The notes: a model not told the origin generated them from the letters alone. Positions 10,691 through 19,235 are shown, counted from the stretch's first letter. The stretch: 64,000 nucleotides of DNA from CAWCKS01 sp963763485 (GCA_963763485.1 CAVXOW010000005.1:1426001-1490000), one strand, 5' to 3'. A program made the numbers and translations.

Positions 10691-11037
10691 GGTGATGCTC
10701 TGCGCCCGCGCAGTGTCCCGTCTTGGGGGGCACGGCCTGCGTCATCACCGCGCCCCCACCGTCGCGAGCGCTCAGAAAACCCCAACGGCAACGCCCGCGA
10801 TGGGCCGCAATTGGGAACTTGCAATGGCCGGAAAGTAGCGATTGGAAGTTAAACACAGCTTTTTGGCGAGTGATCGAGGCTTGTCCCCGTTTAGCCGAAG
10901 GCCAAGGGTAAGGTGCAGCGAATGAAGCCGCGCGGCTCAAGCTGGATCTCGCGATGCGTAAGCGATGGGTCGATGCCCGCGGCCGACTGCGTCTTCTTTT
11001 TTCTTTCGCTGCACGGATCTCGTGTCGCGGGAACTGA
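10691..11037. other. Intergenic region, nothing recognised
   Basis: About 350 bp between two minus-strand small genes. Overlapping short frames only; no RNA, repeat or domain seen. Confidence 0.4.
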
Positions 11038-11508
11038 TTAGCGCCGCAGCACGCTCGACAGAATTCCGCCCATCATGTTCATCATTTGCCGCTGCGCTTC
11101 CAGATTCTGCTGCTGTTGTTGCGCCTTTTGAAGCTCGATCGGAAAGGCCAGTTTAGCTCCCCCATGTCCCAGCTCAGCGGCGCGCCGCAGAAGCGCAAGC
11201 TTCATCGCGACCGGCGCCTCGGGCTGATAGGTCCCCTCATCGATCATGTCGGCGAGGCTGACCATCGAGTCGGCGTCATTCAAGTCTCGCCCTTTCAGGA
11301 ACATGATCAGGGCCGCAGCAAAAATTGCGGCAAGCGTAATTGCCGGGTTGCCGGCGCCGCGACGTGCGGACGTGATCCAGTCTTGCGATGACTGCGCCCG
11401 GCTTCGATCCGGACGGATCTGACGACTGACAACCCGCTCCTCAAAAATCAGGTCTTTGTCCGATGGCATCGGCCAACACGCTTCACTAGCCATCAAACCA
11501 TCGGACAA
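11038..11508 (-). CDS. Hypothetical membrane-anchored protein, up to 156 aa
   Basis: Unrecognised. A hydrophilic N-terminus precedes one transmembrane segment (AITLAAIFAAALIMFL, about residues 55-70). Next comes a helix with a SEL1-like flavour (MKLALLRRAAELGHGGAKLAF), then a Gln-rich coiled coil (QKAQQQQQNLEAQRQ) and MMNMMGGILSSVLRR at the C-terminus. The true start may lie inside the frame. It diverges from the glycine-rich secreted protein with only about 20 bp between starts, so the upstream starts are uncertain. Confidence 0.5.
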   Translation of the reverse strand: MSDGLMASEACWPMPSDKDLIFEERVVSRQIRPDRSRAQSSQDWITSARRGAGNPAITLAAIFAAALIMFLKGRDLNDADSMVSLADMIDEGTYQPEAPVAMKLALLRRAAELGHGGAKLAFPIELQKAQQQQQNLEAQRQMMNMMGGILSSVLRR

Positions 11509-11528
11509 AAATCAACAGGAGAACGGCA

Positions 11529-11954
11529 ATGTTTCGTCCTGCTCTCGCTGCTCTTGCGGCAGTCGTTCTGGTCAGCGCCAGCCTCATCCCGGATGACGGG
11601 TTCGCTCGTGGGGGTGGCGGCCGAGGTGGCGGTGGCGGTCGAGGTGGAGGCGGCTTTCACGGCGGCGGCGGCGCGCGTGCCGGAGGTTTTCATGGCGGCG
11701 GCTACCGGGGTGGCGCCGTGGCAGGTCGCGCGGGCCGGGGTTATGCCGTAGCGGGTCGAGGTTATCGGGGAGGATACTATGGCGGGCGAGGATACTATGG
11801 GGGGAGAGGATACGGATACGGTGCGGCTGCGGTCGGGCTTGGGGCAGCTGCGGCCGGTGCCGCTTATGGCAGCTACGGCTATTACAATAACGGCTACTAC
11901 AATAACCGCTGCTATCAGGACGCCTACGGCCGGACGGTCTGTCCGCAGTATTAG
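11529..11954 (+). CDS. Glycine/tyrosine-rich secreted protein, 141 aa
   Basis: A signal peptide (MFRPALAALAAVVLVSAS, cleavage near DGFA) is followed by low-complexity Gly/Arg/Tyr repeats of the RGGG, FHGGG and YYGGRGY type. A short C-terminus has two Cys (NNRCYQDAYGRTVCPQY). A Shine-Dalgarno-like AGGAG lies about 7 bases before the ATG. Similar Gly-rich envelope proteins are common in Bradyrhizobium. Function is unknown; a cell-surface or stress role is only a guess. Confidence 0.75.
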   Translation: MFRPALAALAAVVLVSASLIPDDGFARGGGGRGGGGGRGGGGFHGGGGARAGGFHGGGYRGGAVAGRAGRGYAVAGRGYRGGYYGGRGYYGGRGYGYGAAAVGLGAAAAGAAYGSYGYYNNGYYNNRCYQDAYGRTVCPQY

Positions 11955-12128
11955 CGGTCACGACAACACTGCGCTTCGACGTCGAGCCGCGAGTTCGAAG
12001 ACCGTCCGGGTCACAACGGCCGCGCTCATCTCGTCTCGCCGCGATGGCCGCGGCGGCTGCGCTCGCGGGATGGTCCGTCGACGTGCGGACCTGGCGCTGA
12101 GCGACGGACGGCTCTGTTCGCCACTCCG

Positions 12129-13256
12129 TCAGACGAACGCCGGCAGCACGACCTCGGTGAGAACCGCGTTGACGACGCGGGTCTGTTCCATGCCTGGCTT
12201 GTCGTAGTTGCCGCAGTTGATCGCGACGACGAGGTCGAGCTTGGGGTACACGTGCAGGCGCTGGCCGCCCCAGCCGATGCCGCCGACCCAATCGCACCGC
12301 TGCGGCGGTGTGCCGGCAAGGTTGGCGCCGAGATACCACTGGTAGCCGTAGCGGCGGCCATCGGCGATCGTGACCGCAGGCGTGATGGCACGCTTTACCC
12401 AGTCCGCCGGCACAACGTCGCGGCCATTCCAGGCGCCGCGCGCAAGCACGAGCTGACCGACCTTCAGCATGTCGCGTGGCAACAGCTGCAAACCCGATGC
12501 CGCGCGATAGGCGCCGTCATTGCCCTTGTGCCAGACGACGGGACCGAAGCCGAGCGGATCGAACAGGACGCGTCGGCAATAGCTCAACAGATCTTCCCCG
12601 GTACCTTTCTCGATCAGGCGGCCGAGCAGCGCGGTGGCGCCGCCGCAATACGACCATTTTGCGCCGGGCTCGCCGATGATCGTCCGCTCGAGGATGAAGC
12701 GGAAGCGATCGGGTGCTGCTTCCATCGCAATCTCGGAGTTACGCAGATCGGCGCCATAGGGGATCGTCAGTTCATCCCAATCGAAGCCAAGCGTCATGCT
12801 CAGCACGTGATGGATCGTGATCCGGTCGCGGCCGGGCTGGCTTGCGAGATCGGAATATTCCGGAAACTGGTCGTACAGTTTTGCTTCGGGCGGCGGCACC
12901 TTGCCGGCCGCGAGCGCAATGCCGTAGGCGAGGCCGACAACAGACTTCGAAACCGATCGCAGGTCGTGCGGCACATCGGGCGCGAAGGTCAGGGGACCGA
13001 ACCGGCCCCGGCTTTCCGTCTCATCCTCGCCGCGCCCATAATGCTCGAACACCAGGTTGTTGCTCTGGCTCACCAGCAGCGCATGCAGGCCGTTGATCCT
13101 GCCGTCCTGATCGAGCTGCGCCAGGTGCTGAGCGAACAGCTCCGGCGACGGGCTTGCGAAAGCGCGCGATGTCGCAAGCAAGCTGCCGCCGAGCGCGGCG
13201 AGAACGCGGCGACGAGTGAGGCCGGTGATTGGGGTCGGGGGCAGCGGCTTGGGCAT
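12129..13256 (-). CDS. Serine hydrolase of the beta-lactamase/penicillin-binding protein family
   Basis: Class C beta-lactamase-like serine hydrolase (AmpH/esterase group) of 375 residues. The N-terminus TRRRVLAALGGSLLATSRAFA looks like a Tat-type export signal. The nucleophile motif SVSKSVVG (S-x-x-K) follows DLRS, and YCGG occupies the Y-x-N position with Cys in place of Ser/Asn. A C-terminal WVGGIGWGGQRLHVYP supplies the third motif. It is the last gene of a four-gene operon and starts 17 bp after the preceding hydrolase. Such proteins are more often esterases or peptidases than true beta-lactamases. Confidence 0.85.
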   Translation of the reverse strand: MPKPLPPTPITGLTRRRVLAALGGSLLATSRAFASPSPELFAQHLAQLDQDGRINGLHALLVSQSNNLVFEHYGRGEDETESRGRFGPLTFAPDVPHDLRSVSKSVVGLAYGIALAAGKVPPPEAKLYDQFPEYSDLASQPGRDRITIHHVLSMTLGFDWDELTIPYGADLRNSEIAMEAAPDRFRFILERTIIGEPGAKWSYCGGATALLGRLIEKGTGEDLLSYCRRVLFDPLGFGPVVWHKGNDGAYRAASGLQLLPRDMLKVGQLVLARGAWNGRDVVPADWVKRAITPAVTIADGRRYGYQWYLGANLAGTPPQRCDWVGGIGWGGQRLHVYPKLDLVVAINCGNYDKPGMEQTRVVNAVLTEVVLPAFV

Positions 13257-13273
13257 GGCTGTCGTCCTTCGAT

Positions 13274-14314
13274 CTACAGGCTTCTTCGCAGGAAATCTGC
13301 GATCTCTGGTTCAATTCGCCGATGGACTGCTGCACGGTCGACATCGGGTGCATCCTCGCAGACGTCGAGCGCGTCAGCTTTCCGTCCGGGAGGGCATGGA
13401 CCGAAGAATACGAAATGGCCGCCCGGCGCCGTCTCCTGCCGCGGCGGATGGGGCAATGCCGTCGCGAGAGCGAGGATGTTGCCCTCAGCCTTGAGATCGC
13501 TGCCGTCCGCGCGATAGAGCAGCGTCGGCATGTCGACGGATGCCAACCCGTTCCGATCGAACAGAGCGCCCCACGGCTCCATCAGGACGAGGGCTTTCGT
13601 GGCGAGCGCATCCGGCGACCTCTTGCCGACTACGTTGGCTAAGGAGCCATCGGTCGGCACGCCGTCGCAGGCCTTCGGATCGTCGGTACGGTCTCGGCAA
13701 TAGGCCGCCAGGTGAGCGAAATCGGGAACCGCGCCGGCGACGATGAGCGCGACCGCGCCGCCGTAAGAAAATCCCATCAGGCCGAGGCGGTTAGGATCGG
13801 CATGCGTCGCGAAGCGTGGATCGGCCAACATGGCATCGAGCGCCTTGTGGATCTGCCGTGGGCGATCTTCGAGAGCTTCGCGAGGGACCTTGGATCCGGG
13901 GTGAAACGGCGCGACCACGACAAGACCCTCGCGCGCCAACGACGTGAGAAGAGCGGCATAAGGGACCGGACTGCCCCCCGCTTTGATCGTTCCCCCTCCG
14001 CCATGCGAGAAAAGAACAACCGGAAAGCGCGCCCCAGAAGCGATCGGCGCATCGCGGCTGGCGGCAATGATCCAAGGCCCATCCTGAAAGGGAACTTCGG
14101 CCACGTCCGTCGGATACGCAACCAATGCGTCGAACGGTATCGTGTCCTGCACTGTGATGCGCACGACACCGGCATGAAAGGTCTGATCGGCGCGCGCAGT
14201 CGACGACATGCTGCCGCCAAGCGGCGCAAGCCGCCAAATGATGATCGATGAAGTGATGGCCACCAATCCGACGACGCTTGCGAGCGGCTTGTGCACGGTA
14301 GTTGTTCCTTGCAA
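13274..14314 (-). CDS. Alpha/beta hydrolase, predicted dienelactone hydrolase-like
   Basis: Exported or membrane-anchored alpha/beta hydrolase of 346 residues. A hydrophobic N-terminal segment (SVVGLVAITSSIIIWRLAP) precedes the core. The oxyanion region is FPVVLFSHGGGG, and the nucleophile elbow GFSYGG (G-x-S-x-G-G) sits near residue 178. GGHFVFFGPCP probably supplies the catalytic His. The domain arrangement fits the COG4188 group of predicted dienelactone hydrolases and PAF-acetylhydrolase-like lipases. It starts 10 bp after the DUF1700 gene, within the padR operon. Substrate unknown. Confidence 0.85.
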   Translation of the reverse strand: MQGTTTVHKPLASVVGLVAITSSIIIWRLAPLGGSMSSTARADQTFHAGVVRITVQDTIPFDALVAYPTDVAEVPFQDGPWIIAASRDAPIASGARFPVVLFSHGGGGTIKAGGSPVPYAALLTSLAREGLVVVAPFHPGSKVPREALEDRPRQIHKALDAMLADPRFATHADPNRLGLMGFSYGGAVALIVAGAVPDFAHLAAYCRDRTDDPKACDGVPTDGSLANVVGKRSPDALATKALVLMEPWGALFDRNGLASVDMPTLLYRADGSDLKAEGNILALATALPHPPRQETAPGGHFVFFGPCPPGRKADALDVCEDAPDVDRAAVHRRIEPEIADFLRRSL

Positions 14315-14324
14315 ATCAGCGACA

Positions 14325-14897
14325 TCAGGCGGAATGCCGCTCCGGTTTCAGCAACCGGTAGTGCAGCCGCGCGTAGTTGCCGAGCGCCTTCACCGCTGCA
14401 TTCAGTGCGAGCAGCAGGGCGGTGCCGACGCCGGCGCTGGCGGTGAGCAGCGCAAGACCAACCACCGCGCGCAGCATCATCTTGGTAATCGATGCGAACG
14501 CCGCGATCTTGAGCAGACTGAGCAGTGTTCCGATGCCGGCGATGCCCAACGCAAATGTCAGGGCGCTGGATACGAGCAGGGCGATGCCTGCTGCAAATAC
14601 CAATGGCAGCAGCAGGAACAGATCGACGGCGGCGAGACCGCCGAGGGCCAGCAGCGCCGTCGCGGAGTTACGCAGGCTGTGATTGCTTTCCCATTGCCTT
14701 AGCCTCGTCTCGGCGCGCAGCTCGCGCGCGAGACGCCGGGGATCGCCGAGTGCGGCGGCAACCTCTTCTTCGCTGCGGCCCTCGGCGCGGGCTTCTTCGA
14801 AATGCGCCATGTAGTCGGACAGGATTTCGTCAACGTCCTGCTCGGGAAGCCCATCGAGCTTATCGTGTAGAGTGCGCAGGAAATCGATACGATTCAT
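14325..14897 (-). CDS. DUF1700-family membrane protein
   Basis: The N-terminus MNRIDFLRTLHDKLDGLPEQDVDEILSDY and the GDPRRLARELRAE helix are characteristic of DUF1700/HAAS-type proteins that are usually encoded next to padR. The C-terminal half has several hydrophobic segments (ALLALGGLAAVDLFLLLPLVF and following). The Met at 14897 is chosen because it overlaps the padR stop as ATGA. Proteins of this kind are thought to act as membrane partners of PadR-controlled systems. Confidence 0.85.
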   Translation of the reverse strand: MNRIDFLRTLHDKLDGLPEQDVDEILSDYMAHFEEARAEGRSEEEVAAALGDPRRLARELRAETRLRQWESNHSLRNSATALLALGGLAAVDLFLLLPLVFAAGIALLVSSALTFALGIAGIGTLLSLLKIAAFASITKMMLRAVVGLALLTASAGVGTALLLALNAAVKALGNYARLHYRLLKPERHSA

Positions 14898-15223
14898 CTG
14901 GTTTCTCCGAGCAGATGGTTGACGGCATCGATGAACGACCGCCACTCGCGCTTCTGCGCGGCGAAGGCGGCGCGACCGGCCGGTGTCAGGCGGTAATATT
15001 TTCGCGACGGACCGCTGTTCGACTCGACGAGGCGGGTGTCGACCAGCCCGTCATCCTGCATGCGCCGCATCAGCGGATAGATCGTGCCTTCACCCATGCC
15101 GACGCCGGCGGCGAGCGTGCTCGCGATCTCGTAGGCATAGCTCTCGCGGTGCGCCAGCAACGCCAGCACACACAGTTCGAGCGCGCCTTTCTTCAGCTGG
15201 ATCTGGTTGGTCGGTTCGGTCAT
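14894..15223 (-). CDS. PadR-family transcriptional regulator
   Basis: Small winged-helix repressor of about 109 residues. Motifs are QLKKGALELCVLALLAHRE, YAYEIAS, GMGEGTIYPLMRRMQDDGLV (recognition helix) and GPSRKYYRLTPAGR, all typical of PadR. The start MTEPTNQ is preferred to an upstream Met that lies in AT-rich promoter DNA. It is the first gene of a four-gene operon (padR, DUF1700, hydrolase, serine hydrolase) with 4-bp overlap or gaps of 10 and 17 bp. It probably represses this operon in response to an unknown signal. Confidence 0.93.
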   Translation of the reverse strand: MTEPTNQIQLKKGALELCVLALLAHRESYAYEIASTLAAGVGMGEGTIYPLMRRMQDDGLVDTRLVESNSGPSRKYYRLTPAGRAAFAAQKREWRSFIDAVNHLLGETR

Positions 15224-15239
15224 CGCGGGGTGATATATA

Positions 15240-15264
15240 GCAAGGTATCTGTTATTGCAAGGTA
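15240..15264 (-). promoter_or_regulatory. Candidate padR operator/promoter: GCAAGGTA direct repeats
   Basis: Two identical GCAAGGTA copies start 17 bp apart (15240, 15257) in an AT-rich stretch immediately upstream of padR. Autoregulation is usual for PadR proteins, so this is a reasonable operator candidate. Binding is not shown. Confidence 0.35.
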
Positions 15265-15421
15265 CCAATTAATGCAATGAACAAACGCGGGTTTTCGCGC
15301 CGTCCCGGGCGAGGGCTGCAACAGCGACATCGGGAGCGTGAGGTGCCTGGTGGCCAGCCCGATCGGGCCGCACCATCACTCGTGACGCGCAGTCAGTTTC
15401 GGATTTTTCTTCTCGCGGAGC

Positions 15422-15492
15422 GCCTTCCACATCACGCGCGCGCCTGATCGGCGCATGGCCGGAGTCGGAAATGACGATCAGTCGCTCAGAAA
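15422..15492 (-). pseudogene. Orphan LysR effector-domain fragment
   Basis: These 71 nt differ at only 4 positions from 18651-18721 inside the LysR gene. They encode the same segment, SERLIVISDSGHAPIRRARDV. Similarity ends on both sides, there is no helix-turn-helix, and it is not part of a full-length frame. It looks like a remnant of a second LysR gene or of a local duplication. Confidence 0.6.
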
Positions 15493-15521
15493 CGAGGTCG
15501 CCCGTCAGGCGCGGATGTTGG

Positions 15522-17126
15522 TTAGGCCAGCGCGGCAACGCCCATGGCCCGCCCGTAGCGGCGACTGCATTCAAGAAAATCGCCGTACTTCCTGTGCACG
15601 GCCGTGTGCTGCACGCACGCAAGCAGCAACCGGTCGCGGTCGAAGCCGCGGTTCTTCGCGTAGTCCTCGAGCAGGCACTGAGCGATCTCCTGATTGTGCG
15701 GGTCGTTACCAAGGCGGCAGGCGGTCAGCGCCAACTGTTGCACCAACGTCTGGCGGTCGCCGCTGCTCGTAAGATACGCATTAGCCCAAGCGACGGCCTG
15801 CGGTCCATCGAGTGCGACGATGGCGGCCATGGTCCGCTCCAGGAGTTGGGGCCCGCTCATTCGCTCGGCGCCGGCAGGAAGCTCAGCAACGTAGGCACGT
15901 CCATCGCCGATATTCCTCTGATGCCAGGCGTTGCGGTTGAGGAACGAGGCGGCCGAGTACAAGAGCTTCAACCGTTGCGGATGCTCGAAGGAATCGTAGA
16001 ACCAGCCGAGCGTGTTGCAGTATTCGTAGCAGTGTTGGGAAATGGAGAAGTTGAGGCTGTCCTGCGTTTCGAGCAACACCTGGGCGGCGCCGATCTGCAA
16101 GACGTCGAGGATCTGGCGTGGCCCTTTGCCTGCGAGCAGCAGCCGGCTCAACTGCTCAAGATAGGCCGGCTCGTGCTGACGCAACACGACTTCGAGGAAT
16201 GCCTCCGCCTCGGCCGCGGTCAGCGGTTCGGAATTCGCAAGCAATGCCAATTCCCCGGCCGTCGTGCCCGCGTAGGGGACGGCAGAGATTTTCTGCTGCT
16301 CGAGGTAGTGGGTCACACAGTTGCAAGCCATCTCGTAGGTCGAATACCAGCGCGGACCGACGGCAATATCCAACGCCCCGGCATATAGCACCGAATGGGC
16401 GTTGTCCCAGCCGATGGCCGTTCCCAGCTCGACCGTGGCGCGCGCCCGATAGGACTTGTGGCCGGTGGTATAGGAGCGGTTGAGGAAGGCACGGTCCTGC
16501 AAATCGATCAGGCCGGCGAACACCAGCTCGGCGAGGATTGCCTTGCGCTCGGGCTTGTTCTGCATGAGTCCGAGAAAGACGCGATAGGCTTCGAGTACGC
16601 GGCCGCGATGCACCAGAGTCAGCCATTGGTCGAGGCGGTCGCGCAACGGACCCTCGAGATGCTCCGGCTCCTGGTCCGGCCAGTGCACGACGGGCTTCGG
16701 CGGCGCGTTGTTCTGGGGCGCCATGCCACGTGCGTAGTGACCGGGTGCCTTGTTGATCTTCTGGTTCCAGATGTCGAGACCGGTCGGAATGTACCAAATG
16801 GTCTGCGCCATCGGCAGTCCCGCCATTTCCGCAGGCAGCCACTTCGACAGGTGCAACGTGGCACGGGCGCTTAACAGGCAGTGGTCGTTGTTGACAAAGT
16901 TGACGAAGCCGTTGTCGATCCGCTCGTGGTAGGGGACGTGCGTGTAGGGCCCGTGAATGCGTACGGCCTCGCGCAACATCTCGGGGAGCGGCCGGCCGTC
17001 ACGCGCCAGATCGTAGTAGGATTCACTGGCACCGACTTGATCGCGAGCCAGCACGCGATCCTCAAGCTTTTCGTAGAGCGCACGCGCTGACGCGTCCTGA
17101 TCATTCACGGCTGCAGCAAGCGACAT
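15522..17126 (-). CDS. Conserved-looking hypothetical protein, 534 aa
   Basis: Unrecognised, probably all-helical cytosolic protein with no signal peptide or membrane segment. It is rich in His, Trp and Tyr in ordered blocks: HGPYTHVPYHERIDNGF, FVNNDHCLLSARATLHLSKWL, ELGTAIGWDNAHSVLYAGA, ISQHCYEYCNTLGWFYDSF and FLNRNAWHQRN. The intact long frame and regular codon use mark it as a real gene. The repeated His pattern faintly recalls questin-oxidase-like proteins, but no diagnostic motif confirms this. It is monocistronic, between the LysR fragment and the cyclase. Confidence 0.75.
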   Translation of the reverse strand: MSLAAAVNDQDASARALYEKLEDRVLARDQVGASESYYDLARDGRPLPEMLREAVRIHGPYTHVPYHERIDNGFVNFVNNDHCLLSARATLHLSKWLPAEMAGLPMAQTIWYIPTGLDIWNQKINKAPGHYARGMAPQNNAPPKPVVHWPDQEPEHLEGPLRDRLDQWLTLVHRGRVLEAYRVFLGLMQNKPERKAILAELVFAGLIDLQDRAFLNRSYTTGHKSYRARATVELGTAIGWDNAHSVLYAGALDIAVGPRWYSTYEMACNCVTHYLEQQKISAVPYAGTTAGELALLANSEPLTAAEAEAFLEVVLRQHEPAYLEQLSRLLLAGKGPRQILDVLQIGAAQVLLETQDSLNFSISQHCYEYCNTLGWFYDSFEHPQRLKLLYSAASFLNRNAWHQRNIGDGRAYVAELPAGAERMSGPQLLERTMAAIVALDGPQAVAWANAYLTSSGDRQTLVQQLALTACRLGNDPHNQEIAQCLLEDYAKNRGFDRDRLLLACVQHTAVHRKYGDFLECSRRYGRAMGVAALA

Positions 17127-17354
17127 GGCAATGACTCCCTGCTCGAGAATCCCTTACATCCGGTTCGCCAGACGACGGACGACGACAAACGCCATGATGT
17201 CACATTGGGGAAGGAAATGGGAGCCTGTTCGATAGCGCTCTGGTGGGAGTTGATTGCGAACGCGAATTAACACGCGAGTCACAGGCAAATTTTCGATGTA
17301 TGATCACATTCTGCCCTGGCAGGCCCAATCGACCTTTCGATCGGCCACACGCAC

Positions 17355-18149
17355 ATGCCCAAGTTCCTTCGCATCGGAGTCCATCAGTCGAACATTTCCG
17401 GATACACGTCAAAGGGGTGGTGGGTTCGCCGGGTTGGCTCGACGGTTTTCCTGAAGTGGGGCGCCGTCGAGGTCCAGGGCGTGGGAGATGGGCGAAAGGT
17501 TTACTGGACGCTTCCACCGCGGGCGAAAACAATTCGTTGCGGCACGGTACAGCGTGCCAAAGACTATGCGAAGGCCGCAATCGCGCGGCGACGCAGCCAT
17601 CGCTATGAACCGCTGGCTGGACGTATTGCGATCCGGCGGCGATCTGCCAATCGTGGGGCCGAACTCGAACAAGCGCTCGCCACGATCCTGGTTGTCGATA
17701 TCGTCCGGTCCACCGAAAAAGCCGCGCGGCTGGGCGATTCGCGTTGGACACAGGTGATGAATCACTATTACGCCGCCGTCCGTCGAGAGTTGAAGACTTT
17801 GCGCGGAAAGGAAGTCGTGACGACGGGGGACGGACTGCTCGCGACGTTCGACGCGCCGGTTGCCGGGATCCGATGCGCGACCGCAATCCGCGAGGCCGTG
17901 CGCACGCTGGGGCTAGAGATCAGGGTGGGGCTGCACGCGGGCGAATACAACGTGAGCGGGGCTGACGTGGTCGGTCTCGCGTTTCACATCGGCGCGCGCG
18001 TCGCCTCGAAAGCGCGGGCCGGCGAAGTCCTGGTCTCGAGCGCGGTCAAGGATCTGATGTCGCAGTCTGGAATCCGCTTCAAGGATCGCGGCGTTCACCA
18101 CCTCAAGGGCGTGCCGGAGCGGTGGCGCCTGTACCGGGTCGAACATTAA
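17355..18149 (+). CDS. Class III adenylate/guanylate cyclase with WGR-like N-terminal domain
   Basis: Predicted soluble nucleotide cyclase of 264 residues making cAMP or cGMP. Residues about 108-262 form the cyclase domain. ILVVDIVRST has the first metal Asp (about D115), VVTTGDGLLATFD has the second metal Asp and flap, and VGLHAGEY is also present. The N-terminal roughly 90 residues (FLKWGAVEVQG, GRKVYWTLPP, VQRAKDYAKAAI) have the shape of a WGR domain, with WGA in place of WGR. A short Arg-rich linker joins the two. No membrane segment. The start at 17355 is the first Met in frame; an upstream start cannot be excluded. Confidence 0.82.
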   Translation: MPKFLRIGVHQSNISGYTSKGWWVRRVGSTVFLKWGAVEVQGVGDGRKVYWTLPPRAKTIRCGTVQRAKDYAKAAIARRRSHRYEPLAGRIAIRRRSANRGAELEQALATILVVDIVRSTEKAARLGDSRWTQVMNHYYAAVRRELKTLRGKEVVTTGDGLLATFDAPVAGIRCATAIREAVRTLGLEIRVGLHAGEYNVSGADVVGLAFHIGARVASKARAGEVLVSSAVKDLMSQSGIRFKDRGVHHLKGVPERWRLYRVEH

Positions 18150-18172
18150 GGTGTCCTGAACATTAAGGTGTC
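18141..18172 (+). repeat. 15-bp near-tandem direct repeat at the cyclase 3' end
   Basis: GAACATTAAGGTGTC occurs at 18141-18155 and again at 18158-18172. The first copy contains the cyclase stop codon, so it looks like a slippage duplication of the gene end. Confidence 0.7.
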
Positions 18173-18290
18173 TGCAAAAGTCGACACCCGTTTTGCGATC
18201 GGTTCGATCGTGCGGCGGCAGGTGCCGAGACTCCGTGTGGCGAACGGCTGGGCGTCAGGAAAGTTCGGCGATAATTTCGGCCAGGGTACG

Positions 18291-19196
18291 CTATGCTGGC
18301 GCGGCGCGGGCGCGGAGCGCGGGTTTCGGATTTTTTCCTTTCGCCAACGACGCGATCAGCGTTCGCAGCGCCAGCACCGGCGGCGAAATCTCGCCCTGTC
18401 GCCAGACCAGCGGCGTCGTGATGTTGGCCTGCGCGCTTGGGATCGCATGCCTAAGCACTTGTGCGTCGGGCATCGTGTCCAGCACCGACTCAGGCACCAG
18501 CGCGATGCCCGTGCCGGAAGCGACGCATGCGACGATGGCATGATAAGAGCCGAGCTCCAGCACACGCAAAGTAGCAAGACTGTCTCGCCCGAGCCAGCGT
18601 TGCAACACGCGGCGGTACGCGCACCCTTCCGGAAACGCGATGAGCGACGCGCCTGCCACATCACGCGCACGCCTGATCGGCGCATGGCCGGAGTTGGAAA
18701 TGACGATCAGTCGCTCGGAAAAGACCGGAACGTGTCCCAAGGCGCGTGCCGCCGGGGCTTCCGCGATAAAGGCGGCATCCAGACGGCGGTCGGCCACTTT
18801 GTTCACGAGATCATCGTTGGTCCCCGTCGTCAGCTCGAGACGTACTTCCGGGTAACGGCGATGAAAGTCCGCGAGGATGCGCGGCAGCCTGCTCGCAGTC
18901 GTGCTTTCCAGCGCACCTAACTTCAGCACGCCGTGGGGCGCCCCGCCAGAGACGACAGCGCGTGCCTCATCCGAGAGCTGGATGAGCCTCTCGGCGTAAG
19001 CCAGCAACAACTCGCCAGTAGGCGAGATATGAAGACGCTGCCGGTCGCGGTGGAACAGCGTCACGCCCAGCGAAGTTTCGAGTTGCTTGATCCGCGTTGT
19101 GACGCTCGACGGCACCCGATGCAACTTGCGCGCAGCTTTTATAATGCCGCCTTCATCGACGACGCATTTGAAGACTTGAAGATCGACAAAGTCCAT
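18291..19196 (-). CDS. LysR-family transcriptional regulator
   Basis: Full-length LysR regulator of 301 residues. The helix-turn-helix lies at about 18-60 (GGIIKAARKLHRVPSSVTTR, LETSLGVTLFHRD). The effector domain includes GVLKLGALESTTASRLP and GTGIALVPESVL. It is transcribed divergently from the MFS transporter with 84 bp between start codons, the classical arrangement for a LysR activator and its target. A 71-nt part of it is duplicated at 15422-15492. Confidence 0.93.
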   Translation of the reverse strand: MDFVDLQVFKCVVDEGGIIKAARKLHRVPSSVTTRIKQLETSLGVTLFHRDRQRLHISPTGELLLAYAERLIQLSDEARAVVSGGAPHGVLKLGALESTTASRLPRILADFHRRYPEVRLELTTGTNDDLVNKVADRRLDAAFIAEAPAARALGHVPVFSERLIVISNSGHAPIRRARDVAGASLIAFPEGCAYRRVLQRWLGRDSLATLRVLELGSYHAIVACVASGTGIALVPESVLDTMPDAQVLRHAIPSAQANITTPLVWRQGEISPPVLALRTLIASLAKGKNPKPALRARAAPA

Positions 19197-19207
19197 CGGA
19201 GCAACAT

Positions 19208-19235
19208 ATTCTCATATGGAGAATTGTGTGTTCTC
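19208..19235. promoter_or_regulatory. Candidate LysR operator in the divergent intergenic region
   Basis: Interlocking inverted repeats ATTCTC-N5-GAGAAT (19208-19224) and GAGAA-N7-TTCTC (19219-19235) lie between the LysR and MFS starts in AT-rich DNA. Short dyads at this position are typical LysR binding sites. Inference from position and symmetry only. Confidence 0.5.

Noticed and set aside
12129..13256. Serine hydrolase as an antibiotic-resistance beta-lactamase
   Set aside because: The second motif is YCG rather than Y-S/A-N and the context is a padR operon; family also holds esterases and peptidases, so resistance is not supported.
12252..13517. 421-codon plus-strand frame antisense to the serine hydrolase
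   Set aside because: No motifs, and the minus strand has SxxK and an export signal in an operon context; typical mirror frame.
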